Both the position numbers and the translations under genes were made by a program. Source: Micromonospora yangpuensis (GTDB lineage: Bacteria; Actinomycetota; Actinomycetes; Mycobacteriales; Micromonosporaceae). From it: a stretch of 64,000 nucleotides of DNA. Below are positions 1 to 8,375 of the stretch, piece after piece (positions within the stretch are counted from its first letter, which is position 1; each line of letters begins with the position of its first letter). Location: contig NZ_FMIA01000002.1 in NCBI RefSeq assembly GCF_900091615.1, positions 3,844,001 through 3,908,000 on the forward strand. Reading direction: 5' to 3'. Below the pieces are notes generated by a model. The model had not been told where the DNA came from. It saw only the letters and a program-made list of their open reading frames with translations, and ran no database searches.

Positions 1-1
1 G

Positions 2-394
2 GCGCTGTTGATCCTGCTGGCCCGCCGGCTTCCGCCCGGCGTGCTGCGCGAGGTCGCCGGCTTCGTCCCGGACTGCGTCACGGCCGTCCGGCGGCTGCGC
101 CGGGATCCCCGGGTACCCCGTCGGGCGAAGGTGGCCGTCCTGGTCGCCGGGCTCTGGGTGGCCAGCCCGGTCGACCTGATCCCCGACTTCCTGCCCGTCG
201 TCGGGGCCCTGGACGACCTCGTCGTGGTGGCGCTCGCCCTGCGCTACGCCGGCCGGCGGGTGCCCCGGGAGGTCCTGCTGGCCGCCTGGCCGGGTGAGCC
301 CCAGCTGATCGAACGGCTACTCGGCACGCCGTCGACCCAGGGCTGCCCCGCGCCGGTCAGTCGGCCTCGACCGGCGCTTCGCCGAAGACGGTGA
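2..394 (+). CDS. DUF1232 (YkvA-like) small membrane-associated protein, 5' end outside window
   Basis: The reading frame is open from the first bases, so the true start lies upstream and this is a partial gene. The centre reads RAKVAVLVAGLWVASPVDL followed by IPDFLPVVGALDDL, the signature of the DUF1232/YkvA family: a short hydrophobic helix, the SP-D-LIPDF motif and a second helix. The family is widespread and its biochemical role is not established. The TTG at 8 is only the first possible start visible here. The last 30 or so residues are Arg/Pro-rich and overlap the 3' end of the convergent gene by 38 bp, so the tail may be poorly conserved. I am confident of the family, not of the full length. 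Confidence 0.75.
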   Translation, partial: ALLILLARRLPPGVLREVAGFVPDCVTAVRRLRRDPRVPRRAKVAVLVAGLWVASPVDLIPDFLPVVGALDDLVVVALALRYAGRRVPREVLLAAWPGEPQLIERLLGTPSTQGCPAPVSRPRPALRRRR

Positions 395-1424
395 AGCTGA
401 CGACCCAGTAGGCGACGTAGAGGGCGAGCAGCAGGTACCCGTGCCACCGCCGCAGCCGGCGGGTCCAGAGGAAGTACGCGGCCAGCGCGGTCATGCCGAC
501 GAGCACCGGCAGGTGCCAGCTGAGCACGTCGTCGTCGACGACGATGCTGCCACCGGCGAGCAGGATGATGCCGAGCTTGCCGGTCACCCCGAAGACGACG
601 CTGCCGACCACGTTCGCGAGACCGATGTCGACCGCGCCCCGGCGGGCGGGCCGGACGGTCAGCAGCACGTCCTCGAAGGTGAGCACGAGGGTCGCGATGA
701 TGGCGCCGAAGAGGGCTCCCTGGATCTCGAACTCCTCCAGGATGCCCTCGGTGCCGATGCTGGTCATGGCCGCGCCGACGACGAGACCGACGAGTGCGAC
801 GACGGCCAGCCCGACCGCGGGCCAGCCGGAGCGCGGACGACCCCGGTCGAACGGCCCGGTCACGACGAAGGGCGACGGGCCTGTGAGTGTCGGACCGGTG
901 GTGGTCGGGCCCGAAGTCGACGGGCCGGTGGTGGACGGGTCCCGGTGCCGTTCGCGGACGGCGACGTAGCCGAGGAAGAGCGCGAAGAGCAGCAGGAGCA
1001 GCCGTCCACCCGGACGCAGCACCCGGGCCATCTCACGGACCGCCGCCACCGGGTCGGGAATGGCACAGAGCGACAGGGTGCAGGTCACCGTGTCGAAGCT
1101 GGCATCGGGGTACGGCAGGGCCTGCGCGTCGCCGACGCGCAGTTCGACCGCCAGGCCGAGTGCCGTGGCGTGACGCCTGGCGATCTCCAGCATCGCCGGA
1201 CTGAGCTCGATGCCGGCAAGGCGCACCCCGGCCGGGTAGCAGGGCAGGTTACGGCCGGTGCCGACGGCCACCTCCAGCACCCGCCCGGTGGCCCGACTGC
1301 CCACCCACTGGCGACCACCGGCGAACTGGACCCGTTCCCAGAACTCGATGCCCCGGTCGTAGCGGGGTGCCACGCTCTCCCACACCCGCCGCGCCTTCGC
1401 GGTCGGGTCCTCCCCTGCTGCCAT
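357..1424 (-). CDS. Chimeric protein: truncated class I SAM methyltransferase fused to C-terminal half of a Na+/Ca2+-exchanger-like (CaCA) protein
   Basis: The start at 1424 is chosen because AAGGGGGTCGG precedes the ATG; the longer frame upstream has no such site. Residues 1-140 are a UbiE-like methyltransferase: SAM motif I EVAVGTGRN at about 51-59, the acidic loop after AGIELS, and the post-motif ARVLRPGGRLLLL. The frame then passes without a break into FALFLGYVAVRERHRD and a multi-helix membrane segment. That segment carries the alpha-2 repeat pattern of CaCA cation exchangers (GTEGILEEFEIQGALFG, then ANVVGSVVFGVTGKLG). The last part of the methyltransferase fold and the first half of an exchanger are both missing. 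I infer a deletion joining two neighbouring genes across a CTG-rich stretch near 1000-1010. It could be a true fusion, a decaying gene or an assembly collapse. Neither half is likely to have its original activity. Confidence 0.75.
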   Translation of the reverse strand: MAAGEDPTAKARRVWESVAPRYDRGIEFWERVQFAGGRQWVGSRATGRVLEVAVGTGRNLPCYPAGVRLAGIELSPAMLEIARRHATALGLAVELRVGDAQALPYPDASFDTVTCTLSLCAIPDPVAAVREMARVLRPGGRLLLLLFALFLGYVAVRERHRDPSTTGPSTSGPTTTGPTLTGPSPFVVTGPFDRGRPRSGWPAVGLAVVALVGLVVGAAMTSIGTEGILEEFEIQGALFGAIIATLVLTFEDVLLTVRPARRGAVDIGLANVVGSVVFGVTGKLGIILLAGGSIVVDDDVLSWHLPVLVGMTALAAYFLWTRRLRRWHGYLLLALYVAYWVVSFTVFGEAPVEAD

Positions 1425-1490
1425 CCGACCCCCTTCGGTGACAAGTGCCCCCGCCCTCATTGTCCGCGCCGGGTCCGCCCGCGACAGGGC

Positions 1491-1523
1491 GGTGCCCTGA
1501 GCCAACCGGTGGCTCAGGGCACC
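1491..1523. terminator. Perfect 13-bp stem hairpin
   Basis: GGTGCCCTGAGCC (1491-1503) pairs perfectly with GGCTCAGGGCACC (1511-1523) around a 7-nt loop. It lies 68 bp beyond the stop codon of the minus-strand remnant at 1591-1776 and upstream of the chimera start, so it most likely was that lost gene's terminator. There is no clear U-tract, as is usual in high-GC actinomycetes. Confidence 0.7.
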
Positions 1524-1590
1524 ACCGAAGCGCTGTCCGACAACGGGTCGCGGTGTCGCCACCGGCCAGTCGTGGCTCGATTCGCGCAGG

Positions 1591-1776
1591 TCAGCCGGTA
1601 GTCGCCGGGACGGACAGGTTGGTCTGGTCAGGGCACCACACCGAGGACCCCAGGTTGAGCATCAGGTCGTCCCGGATCCATCCCCGCTTGGTCGGGTTGG
1701 GGACGCTGACGACGTAGGTCCACGTGTCGATCCCGTTGATGTCCAGCGCGTAGCTTCGAACCTCCCCGTGAAGGAT
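1591..1776 (-). pseudogene. C-terminal remnant of a secreted/SH3-like protein gene
   Basis: This minus-strand frame is open from a TGA at 1777-1779 to a TGA at 1591-1593 and has no usable start codon. It reads SYALDINGIDTWTYVV, then GWIRDDLMLNLGSSVWC, and ends NLSVPATTG. The DTWTYVVSV...GWIRDDLM pattern, with an aromatic-rich strand and a closing RDDLL-type turn, is what one sees at the end of SH3-like domains of actinobacterial secreted proteins; that assignment is inference. No matching N-terminal part is visible upstream between 1780 and 1970. With its own terminator at 1491-1523 it looks like the 3' stub of a deleted gene. Confidence 0.55.
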
Positions 1777-1971
1777 TCAGACCGCCCTATCCTCGGGATA
1801 CATTCACCGCAGTTCAACACCAGGCGGTGTCAGAAGAACGTTTCGGATTCAATCGAACATCCGTCCCAAAACCGGCAGAGAACATCGTAGAATGTCGTTC
1901 GACATGATCCATTCGTGCGGGCCTCCGTGCGATCACACGGAGGCCGTCCCTCCAGTCGGCGCCCCCGACCG

Positions 1972-2649
1972 TCACCGTCGGGGGGCACCTCGGTTGGTGT
2001 TGCCCTGGGCGGGGCCCGGCCCGATGGCCGACTGTCCGGGCTGGGTGGTGTCAGCCGGGCCCGACCCGATGCGCTGCCGGGCCATCCACACCCGCAAGTC
2101 GCCCACGGTCTGGTACTGCGGCGCCGGACCCGCCGGGGCCTGATACTGCATCGGGTACGACGTCGGGCCCTGCGGCGGCAGCCCCTGCATCGGGTACGAC
2201 GGGGGCCCGTAGGGCTGTTGCGGGTGGCCGTACGTGGGCAGGTTGGCGACCTGGTGGGTGGCCAGGGGCGGTGCGGCGGGAGGCTGGGCCCGATTGGCCC
2301 GGTCGGCACTGCTGACTGCCGCGTTCAACTGGGTGAACAGCCCCCGCAGAGCGGCGTCGGACACCTCGGCCTCACGCCGCACGGCCTCCCCCGGATCGGG
2401 TGCCGGCGGGCCGCTGGGGTCGGCGGTCGCCTGCGGAGCATTCGGCCGGGCATATGCCGCATGCCCGTACTGCATGTTCAGGTTCTTGCGGTACTGCAGG
2501 TTCTCCTCGATGCCGTAGAGCGCGGTCTGGACGCCACGGTTCATGGCGATCTCCGCAAGGTTCGAGCCCTGCGCCTGCAGAGCGCGCCAACTGTCGGCAT
2601 GGAGGTGCTGCTCGAGCAGACCCAGCGCCTGCTCCGGGGTGTAGATCAC
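1972..2649 (-). CDS. Hypothetical protein with Pro/Gln/Tyr-rich C-terminal tail
   Basis: The start is a GTG at 2649 preceded by GGAGGTAGCACC, a strong ribosome binding site. The product is 225 residues. The first 60 or so form a helical N-terminus (MIYTPEQALGLLEQHLHAD...). A middle helix follows (REAEVSDAALRGLFTQLN), and then a low-complexity tail with repeats of the type GPPSYPMQGLPPQGPTSYPM. I do not recognise a family. The N-terminus resembles small soluble domains that precede disordered tails in actinobacterial proteins of unknown function. It lies 127 bp downstream of the helicase gene in the same direction and could be cotranscribed with the helicase/GmrSD pair, but its ribosome binding site and the gap allow independence. 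Confidence 0.6.
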   Translation of the reverse strand: MIYTPEQALGLLEQHLHADSWRALQAQGSNLAEIAMNRGVQTALYGIEENLQYRKNLNMQYGHAAYARPNAPQATADPSGPPAPDPGEAVRREAEVSDAALRGLFTQLNAAVSSADRANRAQPPAAPPLATHQVANLPTYGHPQQPYGPPSYPMQGLPPQGPTSYPMQYQAPAGPAPQYQTVGDLRVWMARQRIGSGPADTTQPGQSAIGPGPAQGNTNRGAPRR

Positions 2650-2776
2650 GGTGCTACCTCCGCTTCACGGGAATGTCACATCCCCTTAACGGCCTCCCAC
2701 CCCGCCCGGTTCAGGCAGTATCTGTTTTCATGGATGCACCGTCGGCAAAGAGCCTGTTCACCGGGCTCCGACGTCG

Positions 2777-4924
2777 TCAGCTCGGTGGTGCAGGGGGCAG
2801 GAACGGGCTGGGTTGGCCGCTCCAGGACACCTCCAGCGCCTCGCGGGCCCGGGTGCTGGCCACGAAGAGCAGGCAGCGTTCCCGCAGCAGGTCGTTGTCG
2901 TGCTGAATCTGGTCCACCTCGACCGGGGTGACCTCCTTGGCGAAGGGGATCGCCTTGGCGGTGGCCGCCACCAGGGCGACGCAGCGGAACTCCAGCCCCT
3001 TCATGGCGTGCATGGTGGCCAGCCGTACCCCGTCGACGTGCGCGCCGGGCTGGTCGCGTACCCAGGCGGTTGGAATGCCGGCGGCGGCCAGTTCGTCGTG
3101 CGCGCTGCGCAACGTTGTGGTGAACCGGGCGCAGACCGCGATCTCACTGGGACGGACGCCCTGCCCCAGCCACTCCCCCACCCGTTTCACCAGCGCCGCG
3201 AGTTCGGCCTGCGGCGTCGGGTACCCCTGGGCCCGTGGCCGTTTGCCGTGCAGCAGCGACCGGTAGCCGGTGAGGTTGTCCTCGCCGTCGCCGCCGAGCT
3301 CGTCGACCCGCGCGCCGACGAGCACCTTGGTCGCCCAGGTGAGGATCTCCTCGGTGCTGCGGTAGTTGACGCGCAGCCGGCTGCTGCGTCCGGTGACGGT
3401 GATGCCGAGCGAACCCAGCGACACCCGCGAGTCGTAGATCCGCTGGTGCGGGTCGCCGGTGACGAACAGGTCGTCCGGCCCGGGTGCCACGGCGGCGCGC
3501 AACACCCGCCACTGTGCCGGGTGTAGGTCCTGCGCCTCGTCGACCACCACGTGGTCGAAACCGTGGGCGGCCAGGTCCACCTCGGCCAACAGGTCCGCGG
3601 CCCGCGCGCAGATCTGCAGGTACGTCGCGGAGCCGGCCGCGGTCAACTCGGCCTGGAACAGCTCGACGGCGTCCCACAACCGGTCGCGCTGCCGGGCACC
3701 CAACGCCGAGCCCCGGCCACGCCGAGGAGCCGCCCGGTACGCCTCCCGGCTGCGCACGTCGTGGGCGAGGATCACGTGCCGGAACTCCTGGGCGAGGAAC
3801 TGCTCCGTCCAGGGCAGCGTCAACCGGCGGCAGACCCGCCGCCACACCTGCCGCTCGTCGGCCTCGCCGACCGGGGTCGGCACCCGACCAGCGAGGGCCC
3901 GCACGGTGCGGTTGGCGAAGGCGTTCACCGTGGTCACCTCCACCCGCGACAGCTGCTTGTCGTCGTCGAGCAGCAGCGCCAGGTGCTCCCACAGGGTCGC
4001 GGCCAGGGCATTGGTGTACGTGGTGAGCAGCACCCGCTTGTCGGGCGTACGGGAGAGCAGGTGCTTGACCCGGTGCAGCGCCGCCACCGTCTTGCCGGTG
4101 CCCGGCCCCCCGGTCACCTGGGCCGGCCCGGCGTACGACACCCGGTAGGCGACGCGACGCTGCGACGGGTGCAGGAAGACCCGCCAGGCGGCGAACGGCT
4201 TGGCCAGGATCTCGGCCAGCTCGTCGGGGCGGGTGACCAGGGTGATCCGGCTGGAGGTGTTGGCGATCGCCACGGCCAGGCTCTCGCTCGGCTCCTGCGG
4301 GGCGTCCGCCGGCCGACGTTCGGCGACCAGGTCGCGGTAGACCTCGTCCGGGCTGAACCCCTCGGCGAGGTGCTGCAACACCTCGAACTGGTCCTCGGGC
4401 AGCAGCGTCCCGAACGCCTCCAACTGCGGCTTGTCGGTGATCGTCCGGACGGCCCGCAGCACCTGGTCGTCGATGCCGAGGTGCCGCAGCGCCGTATCGG
4501 AGTGCCTGGCGAACAACAACGTCGGCGCCTGCGCCGCCGCCTTCTCCAACACCGGGGTCAGCTGCTCGATGGCGACGGCGTTACGGACCTCCAGCGCCCG
4601 GGTCGCCGTGTTGACGGTGTAGAGCCGCTTCGCCGCCCAGGTGTACGCGTCGTCGTGCGGCACGACGTTGATCAGCAGGAACGTGTCGCTGCCGTCGTCG
4701 GGGGCCAGGACCACCCCGCGCCAGAAGTCGTTGATCCGGATGGTCCGCATCCGGGGGTCCCGGGCGTTGTTGACCGACTCCAGGTGCAGGCCCTTGTCGG
4801 CGTACAGCTCGGCGATGGTGAGCTGCTGGAACTTCTCCATCGCCTTGCGGACGCCGGCCCTGATCGGCTTTTCCAGCACGTCGAAGCTGTGCCAGAAGCT
4901 GTTGGCGAAGGCGAGCTGCGGCAC
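2777..4924 (-). CDS. UvrD/Rep-type superfamily 1 DNA helicase with N-terminal RelE-like segment
   Basis: The start is a GTG at 4924 with GGAG eight bases upstream; a longer frame to 4984 would overlap the preceding gene and lacks family similarity. The 715-residue product has a Walker A motif TGGPGTGKT near residue 271 and a Walker B/motif II VVDEAQDLHP near 460. It also shows motif III/IV features (VTGDPHQRIYDS, RLRVNYRSTEEI) and motif VI-like FVASTRAREAL near the end. Residues about 30-120 contain RMRTIRINDFWRGVV and a following HDDAYTWA, a pattern seen in ParE/RelE-fold segments that precede some UvrD-like helicases; that is inference. It lies 60 bp downstream of the GmrSD-like gene and in the same direction, so the two probably form a defence operon with helicase and nuclease working together. 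Confidence 0.85.
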   Translation of the reverse strand: MPQLAFANSFWHSFDVLEKPIRAGVRKAMEKFQQLTIAELYADKGLHLESVNNARDPRMRTIRINDFWRGVVLAPDDGSDTFLLINVVPHDDAYTWAAKRLYTVNTATRALEVRNAVAIEQLTPVLEKAAAQAPTLLFARHSDTALRHLGIDDQVLRAVRTITDKPQLEAFGTLLPEDQFEVLQHLAEGFSPDEVYRDLVAERRPADAPQEPSESLAVAIANTSSRITLVTRPDELAEILAKPFAAWRVFLHPSQRRVAYRVSYAGPAQVTGGPGTGKTVAALHRVKHLLSRTPDKRVLLTTYTNALAATLWEHLALLLDDDKQLSRVEVTTVNAFANRTVRALAGRVPTPVGEADERQVWRRVCRRLTLPWTEQFLAQEFRHVILAHDVRSREAYRAAPRRGRGSALGARQRDRLWDAVELFQAELTAAGSATYLQICARAADLLAEVDLAAHGFDHVVVDEAQDLHPAQWRVLRAAVAPGPDDLFVTGDPHQRIYDSRVSLGSLGITVTGRSSRLRVNYRSTEEILTWATKVLVGARVDELGGDGEDNLTGYRSLLHGKRPRAQGYPTPQAELAALVKRVGEWLGQGVRPSEIAVCARFTTTLRSAHDELAAAGIPTAWVRDQPGAHVDGVRLATMHAMKGLEFRCVALVAATAKAIPFAKEVTPVEVDQIQHDNDLLRERCLLFVASTRAREALEVSWSGQPSPFLPPAPPS

Positions 4925-4984
4925 GAGAGGACTCCAACAGGTGGTACGTGGTGGGAGGGGCGATCCCGAAGGACGGGGCGACAA

Positions 4985-7504
4985 TCAGCTCTGGGGCTGC
5001 ACGGCCTGCCCGTAGAACCAGCGGAGATGCTCGATCAGCGTCTCGCGCGCCTGAGCGTTCACGAGGACGTCCAAGGAGAAACCGGGGCGGAGTCCGAGCT
5101 TGGCTGCCGCGATCTTGACTCCTGGCAGCTCGTTCAGCCGCTGGCGGAACTGCTCCCGCAGCGCGATGTCGTCGAACGGCGGCCGGATGCTCAGGTGCTG
5201 GAACACGATCTCGAACTTCCCGCTCGGGTAGATCGTCGCGGGCCAGATATTGCCGAGTTCGTGGTCCTTTCCACGCGCCATCAGGAAGCACGAGGTCTCA
5301 CCACCGGAGCCGTAGAGCGGCACGCCGCCCATGGCAGCCCAGGCTTCAAGAACGGCAACCGTGCCGTTCGCGACCTGTGCGTCCTGGAGGTCTGTCAACT
5401 GCTCGATGAACCGGTCATCCAGCGAGTTGTTGTGGCGGGATCGTGGTCGGAGAAGCTGACTGGAGCCGTCCTGCTGCGGCATTCCGGCGAGCTGGGCCAG
5501 CTCCTCGACACCGATGCGCTGTGCCTGGCTGGCCCGGCCGTACTTGTCGAACTCGACACCCTCTTCGCGCAGCAGGTCGCGCGGATCGTCCTTGCGGGAC
5601 GGGTCGAGCCAGCGGAAGTTCGGCGCGACCGCGCCTTCGGCCTGGAGCACCCGGTGTGCGTTCGGTGCCGAATGGTTACCGAGCCGGGCACCGACGGAGA
5701 CCGGGTGACTGCCGATCAGCGCGGCCAGGTCACCGTACGCGGTCCAGGAGCCGGCGGGCAGCGCGGCGAGGGCCTTGTTCATGACGTCCCAGGGGACCTC
5801 GGACCGGTTACCCGCCTCCTCGGTGGGACCGGGCCAGGTGGCGATGATCCGTTCCGCGAGCGCATCGGCTCGGGCATGGATCTCAGGGCGCCCCCAGCGC
5901 TTCTGATCGGCGATCTCACGGTTGAGGGAAATCCCGCTCTTGCCCAGTTGTGCCCGCTTGACCAGGAAGGAACTGTTGCTCAGCTCCGCGTTGTAGCCGG
6001 TCAGGGTGAGGTTTCCCAAGGTGTGGACCAGAGCCTCGTGTGCCTCGGCGAAGCTCTCCTCCCCCTGAAGGTCCTCGCTCAGCATCTGCCGCCATTCCGC
6101 GGTCGGGCTCTGCGGCATGACGTGTTCGATGGTCAGCGTTCCCGGCGAGACCGGTTCCTTGCTGCCGTACGACTCCTCCAGCCACTGGAGCACCAGCTTG
6201 CGCTGAGTCGCGCGCCCGTTGAGATAGAACGGGATGGACCGCACCGCCTCCCGAAGCCTCGCGTCGGTGGCGTAGTGCTTCCGACCGACCGACAGGTACG
6301 ACCGCACCGCCTCGTCAACCGGAAGATCCTTGCGCATGTCGGTGACGACGCGCAGCAGGATCCGGTTGATGCTCGCGGTGGCGCGGCCGACGAGCAGCCG
6401 CCGGATGAAGTAGCTCTCGACGTGCAGCATCGCCGAGGCGATCTGCTCGGAGGTCGCCGTCCCCTCCTTGCGGCGATCAAGCAGGTGCAGCAACAGCGGC
6501 AGCACGGTGGTCGTGTCCCAGGCGTTGAGCCGGGCCAGCCGCCGCCGTACCTCTAGGTCGTGCTCCTCCTCGGGGTGCAGGATGATCCGCAAGAGGGCAC
6601 CGAGTCGGCAGAACCGGCGTACCTCGGCCTCGATCTCCGCCTCGGTGTGCAGGCCGTTGAGCCGGGTCTGCTGGCCGGTGTAGGTGTCGGTCTGCTTGAC
6701 CTCCGGGTTCCGGTGAACCAGGTCGAGCCAGAACAACTGCTCCAGTTCCCCGGAGTCCAACTGCTTCTGCAACGGGAACCACAGGGAATCGTAGACGGCC
6801 TCGCCTCGGGTCGGCAGGCGCATGAAGAGGTAGTTGCGCAGCAGGTCGGCCTGGGTGAGCTTCAGGCCGGTGTTGTTCAGCGACTCGAAGATCCGATAGA
6901 CGTTGTCGCCGGTGTGTGCCACGACCGAGACCAGCGCCATCCCGGAGATGACCGCGTCCTCGATACGTTCGATGTCCATCGGCTCGTCCTGGTCGTCGAC
7001 GGCAGCGAGTTGCGCGGCGAAGAACCGGTACGCCGCGCCCACCTGATCGCTGCCACCCGCCTGCGGCGTGGCTCCCAGGCACGCCTCGTACGCGGCACGG
7101 TCGGCCTGGGTGGGAACGAGCTTCAGGCGGTGGGCGGGCTTGTACTTGTTGATCAGGTACTCCTGATCGATCCGATCACGGTGATCCGGATTCTCGTGCT
7201 CGGCCCGGTGGTCACGGATGGCGCAGAGCAGGATGGACAGGGTGGTGAGTCGCTGCTGACCGTCCACCACCAGGAACTCGGAGACCGACGGCCCGTGCGT
7301 GGGGCTGGGCGCGAGCACCAGCGAGCCGATGAAGTGCGTGAGGCTCGGCTGTTCGACCCGTTCCTCCGCCAGCTTGCGGATGTCCTCCCATAGCCGACCG
7401 AGTTGGGAGTCAGTCCACGAGTAGGTCCGCTGGTACAGCGGCACCCGATACTGCTTCGCGCCCTCGAGCAACTCCCGCAGCGTCGTCTCGTGTGCCGCAA
7501 CCAT
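4985..7504 (-). CDS. GmrSD-like modification-dependent nuclease (DUF262 + DUF1524 HNH) with alkyltransferase-like DNA-reader domain
   Basis: The ATG at 7504 follows AGGAGCACAC. The 839-residue product starts with a DUF262/GmrS domain: VPLYQRTYSW near residue 28 and VVDGQQRLTTLS near 80, the nucleotide-binding DGQQR signature. A DUF1524-type HNH region follows near 455-515 (TIEHVMPQ, then LGNLTLTGYNAELSN). Residues about 570-660 read SWTAYGDLAALIG, ARLGNHSAPNAHRVLQAEG, which matches the DNA-binding fold of O6-alkylguanine transferases. The PCHRV active site appears as NAHRV, so the acceptor Cys is absent, as in alkyltransferase-like proteins. About 180 residues of unassigned sequence close the protein. 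GmrSD enzymes cut DNA with modified cytosines; a Cys-less alkyltransferase-like module could sense modified bases (inference). It is followed by the helicase gene. Confidence 0.88.
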   Translation of the reverse strand: MVAAHETTLRELLEGAKQYRVPLYQRTYSWTDSQLGRLWEDIRKLAEERVEQPSLTHFIGSLVLAPSPTHGPSVSEFLVVDGQQRLTTLSILLCAIRDHRAEHENPDHRDRIDQEYLINKYKPAHRLKLVPTQADRAAYEACLGATPQAGGSDQVGAAYRFFAAQLAAVDDQDEPMDIERIEDAVISGMALVSVVAHTGDNVYRIFESLNNTGLKLTQADLLRNYLFMRLPTRGEAVYDSLWFPLQKQLDSGELEQLFWLDLVHRNPEVKQTDTYTGQQTRLNGLHTEAEIEAEVRRFCRLGALLRIILHPEEEHDLEVRRRLARLNAWDTTTVLPLLLHLLDRRKEGTATSEQIASAMLHVESYFIRRLLVGRATASINRILLRVVTDMRKDLPVDEAVRSYLSVGRKHYATDARLREAVRSIPFYLNGRATQRKLVLQWLEESYGSKEPVSPGTLTIEHVMPQSPTAEWRQMLSEDLQGEESFAEAHEALVHTLGNLTLTGYNAELSNSSFLVKRAQLGKSGISLNREIADQKRWGRPEIHARADALAERIIATWPGPTEEAGNRSEVPWDVMNKALAALPAGSWTAYGDLAALIGSHPVSVGARLGNHSAPNAHRVLQAEGAVAPNFRWLDPSRKDDPRDLLREEGVEFDKYGRASQAQRIGVEELAQLAGMPQQDGSSQLLRPRSRHNNSLDDRFIEQLTDLQDAQVANGTVAVLEAWAAMGGVPLYGSGGETSCFLMARGKDHELGNIWPATIYPSGKFEIVFQHLSIRPPFDDIALREQFRQRLNELPGVKIAAAKLGLRPGFSLDVLVNAQARETLIEHLRWFYGQAVQPQS

Positions 7505-7869
7505 GTGTGCTCCTGTCATCCCCACGCGCAATCCGGACAGCCAACCAGACGCTTCGGATGGATCAACACTTCAGTCAGAAACGCGACTTTCCGGCAGCCG
7601 CCCAACCATTGACACCCGGAGAGCCTTCGATCACCGGGACTGCTCCAACCCATGCGGCAGATCAACCACCGGGTGGTGAGCATGGACATCGAGTCGCTCG
7701 TACGATCTCTTTGCCAACCCTCCAGACTGGTCGTCGGCCTGGAGCCCAAGCGTCGCAGCGCCGGTTCAAGATGGCCGTGTGGAAGGGTGCCGACAGCATG
7801 CGCAAGCGCCGCGCTCACCTCGGCCATCGAGTGACCCATTCGCCAGGTCGCGCAGACCGACGTCGGTGG
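7505..7869. other. Intergenic region without a convincing gene
   Basis: These 365 bp separate the GmrSD-like start from the stop of the next minus-strand gene. One frame from 7839 down to 7516 is open for 107 codons and begins MGHSMAEVSAALAHAVGTLP. After about 45 codons its composition stops looking like coding sequence, and I see no ribosome binding site. It could be a decayed small gene. The promoter of the GmrSD/helicase pair must lie between 7505 and about 7600, where the sequence is somewhat less GC-rich. Confidence 0.4.
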
Positions 7870-8262
7870 TCAGGGTGGCGTGGTGCCACCGAACATGATG
7901 CCTCCGTGGACGTCACGTGCCTGAATCACCGGTCCGGCGACGTCTCCAGACACGGTGTTGGTCACGTTGCCGGACTCGGTGAGGCTCGCCTGGATCTTCC
8001 TGACCCTGGCCTGGAGTTCGGCACCGAAGGACGGGTCGCGCAGTGACTCGCGCTCCAGCACGCCCGCGAGTCCGCTGACGGTGTCGGCAGAAGGTCGGTG
8101 CAACGCGACCTCGATCGCCTGATGCGCCGTCTGCTCGTGGCGGAATCGGTCGTGGAGGAACTCGATCAGGGAGGTGACCGCGACACGACCGCTCTGCGCC
8201 AACTCGGTGGCAGCCCAGGCGACGAGCGTCGTCGCGACGGTGACCATGACCGGATCCGCCAT
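7870..8262 (-). CDS. Small putative membrane-active effector with C-terminal amyloid-like (RHIM/BASS-type) motif
   Basis: The ATG at 8262 follows GGGGGCGGCACCG. The 130-residue protein opens with a hydrophobic helix (VMVTVATTLVAWAATELA, residues 5-22). Two or three amphipathic helices follow, and then a Gly/Val-rich tail, GDVAGPVIQARDVHGGIMF (residues about 106-124). Known biology: in multicellular bacteria, small helical Bell-type cell-death effectors end in short amyloid signalling motifs that also sit at the N-terminus of a partner NLR; one class resembles the RHIM core. Here the neighbouring NLR-like gene at 9162 carries LVQARDVFGGVHFHG, so both partners are present. That this is a pore-forming Bell domain is inference from size and helix pattern. 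It is divergent from the gene at 8376, with a 113-bp shared promoter region. Confidence 0.7.
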   Translation of the reverse strand: MADPVMVTVATTLVAWAATELAQSGRVAVTSLIEFLHDRFRHEQTAHQAIEVALHRPSADTVSGLAGVLERESLRDPSFGAELQARVRKIQASLTESGNVTNTVSGDVAGPVIQARDVHGGIMFGGTTPP

Positions 8263-8375
8263 CGGTGCCGCCCCCGCCCACTCATGCCACCCCGGAACAT
8301 GAAGCCGAGACGCATACTATCAAGCTGCTCGATGTTACGGTGAGTGCCGGGGGGGTGACGTAACAGGAGGCGATC

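Noticed and set aside
1745..1770. GGTTCGAAG on the minus strand looked like a tRNA T-loop
   Set aside because: No acceptor stem, anticodon arm or D-loop can be drawn around it, and it lies within the protein-like remnant.
3551..6556. A 1001-codon open frame on the plus strand
   Set aside because: It runs antisense to the helicase and GmrSD-like genes, is full of Arg/Gly/Pro/Gln low complexity and has no ribosome binding site. Long antisense frames are normal at this GC.
7516..7839. A 107-codon minus-strand frame beginning MGHSMAEVSAALAHAV
   Set aside because: Only the first 45 codons have plausible composition. No ribosome binding site or family is seen, so I note it only as a possible remnant.
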